Shown here: positions 26,744-33,922 of the stretch, one piece after another
How positions within the stretch are numbered: the first letter of the stretch is position 1
Layout of the letters: every line of letters starts with the position of its first letter
Source of the DNA: JBQTGK01 sp052400665
GTDB taxonomy: Bacteria; Bacteroidota; Bacteroidia; Bacteroidales; Marinifilaceae
Direction: 5' to 3' (one strand)
Assembly: GCA_052400665.1 (NCBI GenBank)
Contig: JBQTGK010000002.1
DNA length: 64,000 nt
Notes under the pieces: generated by a model
What the model saw: only the letters and a program-made list of their open reading frames with translations
Told to the model about the DNA's origin: nothing
The model's database searches: none
Program-made: the position numbers and the translations under genes

Positions 26744-27436
26744 ATGATAGGAACACTCGTAAATGTAGCAGCCATAATTGCAGGAGGAAGTTTAGGTCTT
26801 TTGTTTCGCACAAAAATTCCCGATCGCTTGTTTAAAATTGTTTTTCAGGCCTTGGGTATTTTTACCTTGTATTTGGGTATTAGTATGGCTTTAAAGGCGA
26901 ACGAACTACTAATAATGGTTTTTAGTTTGGTTGTAGGGGCATTGTTAGGTGAATATTTTCAATTGGAAGAACGCATTGAAAAATTTGGCGAGAAACTTAA
27001 AAAAAGAATTGGAAGTAAAGATGCAAATTTTACAACAGGCTTACTTACTGCTTTTATGTTGTTTTGTATGGGAGCCATGACCATTGTGGGTAGCATGGAA
27101 GAAGGAATGGGAAAAGAACCAACCTTACTGCTAACAAAATCTTTAATGGATGGGATTTCATCGGTTGCATTGGCGGCAGTTTTAGGAATAGGAGTTTTAT
27201 TTTCGGTGGTTCCTCTTTTAATTTTTCAGGGTGGATTAACTTTATTGGCTGCTTATTTTGGCGATGTAATTCCCGAAATTATTATTAATGAGATTACCGG
27301 TATTGGTGGTGTTTTAATCATTGGCTTGGGATTAAGTATATTAGATGTCAAAAAAATAAAGGTTTTAAATATGCTGCCGGCAATTTTGGTGGAACTACTT
27401 CTGTGCTATCTCTTTTTATACTATAAGTTTTTGTAA
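26744..27436 (+). CDS. DUF554 family membrane protein
   Basis: Polytopic inner-membrane protein of 230 residues with about seven hydrophobic helices. It begins MIGTLVNVAAIIAGGSLGLLF and contains FMLFCMGAMTIVGSMEEG and KSLMDGISSVALAA, the conserved core of the DUF554 (YdfK/YqgA-type) family. The function of the family is not established. The gene starts 187 bases from the divergent M64 gene and ends 46 bases before the sugar-kinase fusion gene, so they may be co-transcribed. Confidence 0.9.
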   Translation: MIGTLVNVAAIIAGGSLGLLFRTKIPDRLFKIVFQALGIFTLYLGISMALKANELLIMVFSLVVGALLGEYFQLEERIEKFGEKLKKRIGSKDANFTTGLLTAFMLFCMGAMTIVGSMEEGMGKEPTLLLTKSLMDGISSVALAAVLGIGVLFSVVPLLIFQGGLTLLAAYFGDVIPEIIINEITGIGGVLIIGLGLSILDVKKIKVLNMLPAILVELLLCYLFLYYKFL

Positions 27437-27482
27437 ATTTGTATTTCCTTGAAATATCAGGCTAACTAAAAGAAAAATTACC

Positions 27483-28922
27483 TTGAAACAAGAAATAAAA
27501 AATGCGCTTATCCAATTGTTCGAAGATTGGGCCGATGATAAAGTTGTTGATGTTGAATTGTTACCACAATCGGGATCTTATCGCGAATATATCCGTCTAA
27601 TTGGTGAAAAAAGAACGGTGCTGGGGGCTTACAATGCAGATAAAAAAGAAAATAATGCATTCGTTAGTTTTAGTAAACATTTTGCTTCTAAAAATTTGCC
27701 GGTTCCCGAGATTTACCATCAGGATGACGAGCAAAATATCTACCTTTTACAGGATTTAGGAAACACCACCTTGTTCGATTATATTCTTCACCTTCGTGTA
27801 GGAGAAGGTTTTGCGAATGATTTGGTGATTATTTATAAAAAAATAATCACTCAATTGGTACGTTTTCAGGTAGAAGGTGGCGATGGCCTAGATTATTCGG
27901 CTTGTTATCCTCGTGATAGTTTCGATAAGCAATCCATGATTTGGGATTTGCACTATTTTAAATATTATTTTCTGAAACTTGCAAAAATTCCTTTTGATGA
28001 ACAGTTGCTGGAAAATGATTTTCAGAAATTCTCTGATTACCTTTTAGAAGCACCAAGAGAATATTTTTTATATCGTGATTTTCAGTCCCGAAATGTGATG
28101 CTGGTAAACGGTGAACCATGGTTTATCGATTATCAGGGAGGCAGAAAAGGAGCCTTGCAATACGATTTGGCATCTTTGTTATACGATGCAAAAGCAGATT
28201 TACCGCAGGATGTGCGCGATGAATTACTAGAGCATTATCTTCAGGAAGTCAAAAAAGTTCAGGAAGTAGATCCAAAATCCTTCCGTTCCTTTTTTCAGGG
28301 ATATGTGCTTATACGTATCATGCAGGCAATGGGAGCTTATGGGTTTAGAGGTTTTTATGAGCGCAAGGAGCACTTTTTAAAGTCTATTCCTTTTGCTCTT
28401 AAAAATTTGGAAACTATTTTAGAAAGAATGGATATTCCAGTTGAATTACCAGAGTTAAGCAAAGCTCTACGAGAAGTAATTAATTCTGAATTTTTGCAAC
28501 ATGTTGGGAGAGAGGATGAGGTAAAACTACATGTTGAAATCAACAGCTTTTCGTATCGTAGAGGAATTCCTTTGGATAAAACAACCAATGGTGGTGGTTT
28601 TGTTTTTGATTGTCGTGCTATTCATAATCCCGGGCGATATCAGGAATATGTAGAGATGACAGGAAAAGATCAGCCAGTGATTGATTTTTTCAAAGAGAAA
28701 TCGGAAATGGATGAGTTTCTACATTCAGTTTTCAATATTGTAGATATGAGTGTGGATAAATATATTAGCAGAAAATTTCAAAATTTACAGGTGAGTTTTG
28801 GCTGTACCGGAGGTCGTCACCGTTCGGTATTTTCGGCCGAAAGTCTGGCGAAGCATTTACGCGAAAAATTCGATGTTAATGTTACTCTGCGTCATATCGA
28901 AAGGGAGATAGAAGGCAATTAA
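27483..28922 (+). CDS. AmgK-like sugar kinase fused to a RapZ C-terminal domain
   Basis: Two-domain protein of 479 residues. Residues 1-320 form an aminoglycoside-phosphotransferase-like kinase with LYRDFQSRN (Asp199, Asn204; Tyr where most relatives have His) and WFIDYQGG (Asp216), resembling AmgK, the anomeric N-acetylmuramate/GlcNAc kinase. Residues 348-475 match the C-terminal domain of RapZ, with INSFSYRRGIP, GFVFDCRAIHNP, MTGKDQPV and GCTGGRHRSV; the RapZ N-terminal P-loop domain is absent. In E. coli that C-terminal domain senses glucosamine-6-phosphate and binds RNA. The start is TTG, since no in-frame ATG lies nearby. A 44-codon gene begins one base after the stop codon and a MurU-like gene follows, suggesting cell-wall amino-sugar recycling. 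Confidence 0.85.
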   Translation: MKQEIKNALIQLFEDWADDKVVDVELLPQSGSYREYIRLIGEKRTVLGAYNADKKENNAFVSFSKHFASKNLPVPEIYHQDDEQNIYLLQDLGNTTLFDYILHLRVGEGFANDLVIIYKKIITQLVRFQVEGGDGLDYSACYPRDSFDKQSMIWDLHYFKYYFLKLAKIPFDEQLLENDFQKFSDYLLEAPREYFLYRDFQSRNVMLVNGEPWFIDYQGGRKGALQYDLASLLYDAKADLPQDVRDELLEHYLQEVKKVQEVDPKSFRSFFQGYVLIRIMQAMGAYGFRGFYERKEHFLKSIPFALKNLETILERMDIPVELPELSKALREVINSEFLQHVGREDEVKLHVEINSFSYRRGIPLDKTTNGGGFVFDCRAIHNPGRYQEYVEMTGKDQPVIDFFKEKSEMDEFLHSVFNIVDMSVDKYISRKFQNLQVSFGCTGGRHRSVFSAESLAKHLREKFDVNVTLRHIEREIEGN

Positions 28923-28923
28923 T

Positions 28924-29058
28924 ATGGCAAAGAAACGTTGTAAATTATCGCCACAGGAATATGCGGAGAAGGTATGCGACTCCGCTAATTTTGTGTGCAA
29001 AAAATGCAACAGAGTAGCTAAAAATATAAAGAAACTTTGTAAACCAAAGAAAAAGTGA
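28924..29058 (+). CDS. Small Cys-rich basic protein (44 aa)
   Basis: Starts one base after the stop codon of the kinase-RapZ gene, so translation is probably coupled. The 44-residue product is very basic and has five Cys (6, 18, 25, 28, 39), including VCKKCNR, a C-x2-C knuckle that could bind zinc with the flanking Cys18 or Cys39. No named family is recognised. The compact placement between a sugar-kinase fusion and a MurU-like gene argues that it is a real gene. Confidence 0.6.
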   Translation: MAKKRCKLSPQEYAEKVCDSANFVCKKCNRVAKNIKKLCKPKKK

Positions 29059-29077
29059 TTGCAAGTTTCTTGAGAAT

Positions 29078-29116
29078 AAAAATTCTTCATTATTAATTTA
29101 TAATTCTTAATTAAAC
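29078..29116. repeat. A/T-rich ATTCTTAATT-type dispersed repeat
   Basis: TTCATTATTAATTTATAATTCTTAATT, in two halves, resembles the repeats at 169-206 and 671-702. It fills the 61-base gap before the MurU-like gene. Confidence 0.4.
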
Positions 29117-29119
29117 AAG

Positions 29120-29854
29120 ATGTTAAATGCAATGATATTTGCGGCCGGATTGGGAACTCGTCTTAAGCCATATACTAATTCTAAGCCTAAAGCTTTGGTG
29201 GAATTAGCAGGAAAATCTCTTTTAGAGCGAGCCATTTTAAAGTTAAAAGATTTGGGTGTCGATCGAATTGTAATTAACGTACATCATTTTGCCGATTTAA
29301 TAGAGTTATTCTTAACGGAGAACAATAATTTTGGTCTTGATATTCGCATATCCGATGAACGAAACGAATTATTGGATACTGGTGGAGGTTTGAAAAAGGC
29401 TAGAGATTTATTTATTCCCAATGAATCCATTTTAATTTATAATGTAGATATTCTTTCTTCTATTGATCTGAATCAGTTAATAGAAAGTCATCTAAAATCG
29501 GAAGCTTTAGTGAGTATGGTAATGCGGAAGAGAGAAAGTAGTCGTTATCTTTATTTTAATAATGATAATCAGTTAACAGGCTGGAAAAATTGCAAAACAG
29601 GAGAAACGAAAGTGGCACGTAGCGATATGAATCAATCGCATCCATTGGCTTTTAGTGGTATTCATCTGGTCGATTTTAAACTGTTCGATTTAATTGATGA
29701 AAATGGGAAATTTTCTATTATCGATTTATATTTGCGATTGGCAAAAAATGAAAAAATGCTGGCTTTCGCCGATCAGTCGGATCTTTGGTTCGATTTGGGT
29801 AAACCAGAGCAACTAAAAAAGGCAGAACAGATAATTAGTAACTACGAATTGTAG
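29120..29854 (+). CDS. MurU-like sugar-1-phosphate nucleotidyltransferase
   Basis: Nucleotidyltransferase of 244 residues likely to transfer UMP (or another NMP) to an amino-sugar-1-phosphate. The N-terminal MIFAAGLGTRLKPYTNSKPKAL is the NTP-binding signature; LLDTGGGLKKA matches the ETGGG loop of MurU-type enzymes; YNVDILS carries the metal-binding Asp; WFDLGKPEQL closes the domain. There is no left-handed beta-helix acyltransferase domain, unlike GlmU. With the AmgK-like kinase upstream it would complete the AmgK-MurU shortcut from N-acetylmuramate to UDP-MurNAc. A mannose-1-phosphate guanylyltransferase role is possible but less fitting given the neighbour. Confidence 0.8.
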   Translation: MLNAMIFAAGLGTRLKPYTNSKPKALVELAGKSLLERAILKLKDLGVDRIVINVHHFADLIELFLTENNNFGLDIRISDERNELLDTGGGLKKARDLFIPNESILIYNVDILSSIDLNQLIESHLKSEALVSMVMRKRESSRYLYFNNDNQLTGWKNCKTGETKVARSDMNQSHPLAFSGIHLVDFKLFDLIDENGKFSIIDLYLRLAKNEKMLAFADQSDLWFDLGKPEQLKKAEQIISNYEL

Positions 29855-29972
29855 AAACAAATTATCTATTTAAGCAGGCTTAAGTATTTTCTCTGGAAAA
29901 GAGAAAGGATTGTAAAAATAGAATTATTGGTCGTTTTATTTTACGACTATTAGATTATTAAAATATTATAAG

Positions 29973-30602
29973 ATGAATTTGAAACCGATAATTTTTGCAG
30001 CAGTACGAGTGGTATTGTATGCCATTCCTGTGGTAGCATCGGCATTAATCATTAAAAGCGATGCAGGTATTTTGATTGATGGAGGAAAATTTGGTGAAGC
30101 TTCGCAAACCGAGCTGTTGCAGGAGCTTTATTTGTTACTTACCAGTTTAACTTTTATTCTGGTAGGTGTACGTTCTAAAAATCACAAAGCCATTTCTTAT
30201 CTGTTTGGAGGGGGAGCTTTCGTAGCGTTTATTCGCGAGTTGGATGTGTACTTCGATCAGATTTATCATGGTGCATGGTTTCCATTGGCAATGATAGTTT
30301 TGCTTGTTGCCGTATTTCTTGTTTTTAAGAAGAAAAAGCAAATCTGGGAGAATCTCGAAGAGTTTTTTACCACTCCGGCATTTGGAACATTTATTGCTGG
30401 ATTCTTAAGTGTATTTGTATTCTCGCGATTATTCGGAACCAAAAAAGTATGGAGAGCCTTGTTCGAAGTTGAGCAACTAGAGCCTGTGCAACGTTGGGTG
30501 AAAAATGCAGTTGAGGAGGGAAGTGAATTGTTCGGCTATACCTTACTGTTTATTGCAGCGGTGGAATTCTTCGTATATGTAAATAAGAAATTGAAAGAGT
30601 AA
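29973..30602 (+). CDS. Uncharacterised membrane protein
   Basis: A 209-residue protein that I do not recognise. It has about five or six hydrophobic helices: near 9-27, 47-65, 75-86, 100-116, 133-152 and 185-203. Charged loops include HHAWFP-like YHGAWFP at about 98-104 and a cytoplasmic-looking KKKKQIWENLEEF. No catalytic motif is seen. It lies 118 bases after the MurU-like gene and is followed by a bidirectional terminator. Confidence 0.7.
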   Translation: MNLKPIIFAAVRVVLYAIPVVASALIIKSDAGILIDGGKFGEASQTELLQELYLLLTSLTFILVGVRSKNHKAISYLFGGGAFVAFIRELDVYFDQIYHGAWFPLAMIVLLVAVFLVFKKKKQIWENLEEFFTTPAFGTFIAGFLSVFVFSRLFGTKKVWRALFEVEQLEPVQRWVKNAVEEGSELFGYTLLFIAAVEFFVYVNKKLKE

Positions 30603-30620
30603 GCAGAATTAAATATAAAA

Positions 30621-30660
30621 TTAAAGCCGTTTTGTTACAACAAAACGGCTTTAATTTTAT
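30621..30660. terminator. Bidirectional terminator between membrane protein and mnmA
   Basis: ATTAAAGCCGTTTTGTT and its exact complement form a 17-bp stem with a tiny loop, with A-run and T-run flanks on both sides, between convergent genes. Confidence 0.85.
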
Positions 30661-30674
30661 GGTTTTTTTCAGGT

Positions 30675-31847
30675 TTAATCAATAACTCCAGAACCAATTA
30701 GCTCACCTTTATCGTACCAGGCAGCAAATTGTCCGGCAACAATGGCACGTTGTGGTTCATCAAAATGGATGTATAATCCTTCTTCTTTAAAATGAATGTT
30801 TCCACCTTGCAATGGCTGACGATAGCGAATTCTGATATCGTATCTCCTTTCGCAATTCTCAGTAGGACGCAAATCTTCACGAATAAAATGAATTTCTTTT
30901 TTCGGGATAAACAGAGCTTTCCGCATTAGCAACGGATGTTCGTGTCCCATTCCAACGTAAACAATATTTTTTACCACATCGGTTCCAATTACAAATAAAG
31001 GTTCTACCTTACCTCCAACATTTAAACCTCTGCGTTGACCTACCGTAAAGAAATGAGCACCATTGTGAGTTCCTACTTCAGATCCCATTTCAGGTGAAAA
31101 TTGATAGGGTTGTGCAATGTCTTCTAAAGCTGTTGATTGTGGGATAATTTCATGAGCTTTATCAGCTGTTATTTCTATAATTTTTCCTTTTTTGGCTTTT
31201 AATTTTTGTTGAAGAAAAACAGGTAAATCTACCTTACCGACAAAACAAATTCCCTGAGAATCTTTTTTCTCTGCCGAAGCCATTTTTTCCCGGCGGGCGA
31301 TTTCTCTCACTTCAGGTTTTTCAATGTGTCCGATTGGAAACATAGCTTTTGAAAGTTGTTCTTGCGAAAGCTGGCATAAAAAGTAAGACTGATCTTTGTT
31401 TTTATCTTCACCAGCAATTAGTCGGTATATTTCTTTTCCATCTTTTACAATGGTTTCTTTTTGGCAGTAATGTCCTGTTGCAACGTAATCGGCGCCCAAT
31501 TCTAACGCTTTTTTTAGGAAAACATCGAATTTAATCTCGCGATTACAAAGTACATCGGGGTTTGGTGTTTTTCCTTTCTCGTATTCGGCAAACATATAGT
31601 CAATTACCTGAGCGCGATATTCAGTGCTCAAATCTACAAAATGAAAAGGAATACCCAATTTTTTGGCAACCATTTGCGCAAATAGAACATCTTCTTCGAA
31701 CGGACATTCTTCCGATTTTAATCCAACTGTGTCATTCCAGTTTTGCATGAACAGTGCTTCTACTTCGTAGCCTTGCTCAATTAATAAATGAGCAGCAACG
31801 CTTGAGTCAACTCCTCCCGATAATCCGATTACAACTTTTTTCTTCAT
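30675..31847 (-). CDS. mnmA: tRNA-specific 2-thiouridylase MnmA
   Basis: Catalyses 2-thiolation of U34 in tRNA(Lys), tRNA(Glu) and tRNA(Gln). The 390-residue protein starts MKKKVVIGLSGGVDSSV, with the PP-loop SGGVDSS for ATP. NPDVLCNREIKF carries the first catalytic Cys and DSQGICFVGK the second; THNGAHFFTVGQRRGLNVGG is also diagnostic. The frame extends ten codons upstream to 31877, but the start at 31847 places the PP-loop at the usual N-terminal distance. It is monocistronic, with terminators downstream and a 567-base upstream gap. Confidence 0.97.
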   Translation of the reverse strand: MKKKVVIGLSGGVDSSVAAHLLIEQGYEVEALFMQNWNDTVGLKSEECPFEEDVLFAQMVAKKLGIPFHFVDLSTEYRAQVIDYMFAEYEKGKTPNPDVLCNREIKFDVFLKKALELGADYVATGHYCQKETIVKDGKEIYRLIAGEDKNKDQSYFLCQLSQEQLSKAMFPIGHIEKPEVREIARREKMASAEKKDSQGICFVGKVDLPVFLQQKLKAKKGKIIEITADKAHEIIPQSTALEDIAQPYQFSPEMGSEVGTHNGAHFFTVGQRRGLNVGGKVEPLFVIGTDVVKNIVYVGMGHEHPLLMRKALFIPKKEIHFIREDLRPTENCERRYDIRIRYRQPLQGGNIHFKEEGLYIHFDEPQRAIVAGQFAAWYDKGELIGSGVID

Positions 31848-32414
31848 CAATTTAATTCTCCTGTTTTCAGCTGACAAAAGTATTCATTTTTTGTTTAGGG
31901 GACAAGTCTCAAAAAATAAGTACAAAGCAGATATTTTTATGATGTAAGTTAAGGCCAAAATTTAAGTTTATAGAAGTGTTAAATCATTACTATAAAACGA
32001 ATATAGGATATGAGTTTTATGTATTTGATTTTAAATATTTACTGATATTTATGTCTTTGCTACTTATTGCAGTTTTATCTTTTAATTATAAGAATAATTT
32101 TAGGTGGGTTTGATTAGCTTAAAGATCTATATAATAGTTTGTTTGTGTGCAATAGTCAATTGATAAAACCGATTATAAAAAGACAGATGTAAAACAGATT
32201 GTGAATAGGTAAAATTTTGTAAATTAGGGAATGAGTAATGCGAATTGCTTCAATTATAAGTTCATAGATTATCTTTAACAATCAATTGCTATTTTCTATA
32301 ATATTTTTTTTTATGAAAGTATTTTGAAAAGGTAAAAAGAGTTAACTTCGTTTTAAATTTGAAGATAAAATTGACCCTATTCATATTAAATAACTAAAAC
32401 TAAAATTTAATAAA
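31848..32414. other. Intergenic region without recognised gene
   Basis: 567 bases of very A/T-rich DNA between divergent genes. No open frame, RNA gene or repeat is convincing. TAAATTTG at 32354-32361 fits the Bacteroidota -7 box and could belong to the DUF3078 gene promoter, but no -33 box sits at normal spacing. Confidence 0.5.
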
Positions 32415-33299
32415 ATGAGAAAAATTGCACTATTATTATTTGCTGTAATGCTAGGATTTATTGCCGTAGCACAGGAGAAACAAGATACTTCGTATTGGAA
32501 AAAAGGCGGGATGGCTTCTCTTACCTTTTCGCAAACATCATTAACAAATTGGTCGGGTGGTGGCGATAATGCTATTTCTACCAATGCTTTGTTAGATCTT
32601 TTTGCTAACTATAATAAAGGTAAAAATAGTTGGGAGAATACTATGAAATTAGAGTATGGTTTGGTAAAACAAGGCGACGAAGGAGTTCGTAAGAGTATTG
32701 ATAAAATTGATTATACATCGAAATATGGTTATAAAAATGGTGGACACTGGTTTTATTCGGCTTTATTCGATTTTAAAACTCAGTTTGCCAAAGGTTATAA
32801 CTATGCAAGTAGCGATGCTGATTCAGATGTGAAGGTTTCAAATTTTCTAGCTCCAGCTTATGTTACTTTCTCACTTGGTATGGATTACAAGCCTAATGAA
32901 ATATTTTCAGCTTATTTGTCTCCTGTAACTTCTAAAATGACAATTGTTAACGATGATGATTTATCAGATGCCGGAGCTTTTGGTGTTGATCCGGGAGATA
33001 AATTCAGAGGTGAGTTTGGTGCATTTACCAAAATGGCTCTGAATAAGGATATCATGAAAAATGTAAATCTAAAAAGTACTTTAGACTTGTTCACGAACTA
33101 TTCTGAGAATTTTGGAAATATCGATGTAACCTGGGAAGTAATGGTAAATATGAAGGTTAATGATTTCTTAACGGCGACTATTAATACATCATTAGTTTAC
33201 GATGATGATGTTGACTATGTTAACGATGAGGGATTAAATAAAGGACCTAGAATTCAGTTTAAGGAAATTGTAGGAATCGGTTTAGCATATAAATTTTAA
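32415..33299 (+). CDS. DUF3078 family outer-membrane-type protein
   Basis: Secreted protein of 294 residues with a signal peptide (MRKIALLLFAVMLGFIAVAQ) and a C-terminal half of repeated amphipathic beta-strands ending in VGIGLAYKF, as in outer-membrane barrels. WKKGGMASLTFSQTSLTNWSGGG and the WENTMKLEYGLVKQGD region are typical of DUF3078, a Bacteroidota family of unknown function. A terminator shared with the convergent DUF6146 gene follows. Confidence 0.88.
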   Translation: MRKIALLLFAVMLGFIAVAQEKQDTSYWKKGGMASLTFSQTSLTNWSGGGDNAISTNALLDLFANYNKGKNSWENTMKLEYGLVKQGDEGVRKSIDKIDYTSKYGYKNGGHWFYSALFDFKTQFAKGYNYASSDADSDVKVSNFLAPAYVTFSLGMDYKPNEIFSAYLSPVTSKMTIVNDDDLSDAGAFGVDPGDKFRGEFGAFTKMALNKDIMKNVNLKSTLDLFTNYSENFGNIDVTWEVMVNMKVNDFLTATINTSLVYDDDVDYVNDEGLNKGPRIQFKEIVGIGLAYKF

Positions 33300-33312
33300 T
33301 CGATCTAAAAAT

Positions 33313-33353
33313 AAAAAAACGGAAGAACTATTTTTTAATTCTTCCGTTTTTTT
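33313..33353. terminator. Bidirectional terminator
   Basis: AAAAAAACGGAAGAA and TTCTTCCGTTTTTTT form a long stem with a loop of about 10 bases between convergent genes. Confidence 0.85.
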
Positions 33354-33358
33354 ATGCT

Positions 33359-33754
33359 TTATTTTCCACGCTGTACCAGATTAATTCCTGTTTTATCTTC
33401 TACAAAAAGGAAATAATGATAGAGTTTGTAGTTTACATCAAAACCATAATCTTCCATTGGACTGAAATCAATTAAATTTTCAAAATAAGGATGTCCCTTT
33501 AGATACAATCTGTTCCATTCTAAGATATATCTTTCATTCCAATTTTTATAATACTCTTTAGAATGTGCAGCTGCAAGCAAGTTATGAGTTGCAAACCAGC
33601 TTTCGAAGCGAAGGTCTAAAATTACAAGCTCATATTCGCTACTATCTGTACTGATTATTGCTTTGTCTTCGGTCTTTTCATTGTTAAATGATGAATAAGT
33701 ACCACAGGAGCTTAACAGGAGCATTGTTACTATTAAAATCAGTAAATTCTTCAT
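33359..33754 (-). CDS. DUF6146-like small lipoprotein
   Basis: A 131-residue lipoprotein (lipobox LLLSSC) with the pattern YELVILDLRFESWFATH, SKEYYKNWNERYILEWNRLY and a C-terminal YKLYHYFLFVEDKTG seen in a small Bacteroidota family (DUF6146, assigned from memory). Function unknown. It is a single gene between two terminators. Confidence 0.75.
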   Translation of the reverse strand: MKNLLILIVTMLLLSSCGTYSSFNNEKTEDKAIISTDSSEYELVILDLRFESWFATHNLLAAAHSKEYYKNWNERYILEWNRLYLKGHPYFENLIDFSPMEDYGFDVNYKLYHYFLFVEDKTGINLVQRGK

Positions 33755-33873
33755 AAGTATGTTATTTAAACTGAAAAGAATTTTTGAGCAATATTGATAA
33801 AATCAATAAATAGAGAGTTTATATTATAAGGAACGTAAGGCAATTAAAAAGGTTGCAGAATTAGAGTGTGTAT

Positions 33874-33904
33874 AAAAAAGGCAGATGTATTACATCTGCC
33901 TTTC
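33874..33904 (-). terminator. Rho-independent terminator of the subtilisin gene
   Basis: AAAGGCAGATGTA and TACATCTGCCTTT form a perfect 13-bp stem; read on the minus strand it ends in a T-run (AAAAAA on the plus strand), 20 bases after the subtilisin stop codon. Confidence 0.85.
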
Positions 33905-33922
33905 CACTATGATTTATCTAAT

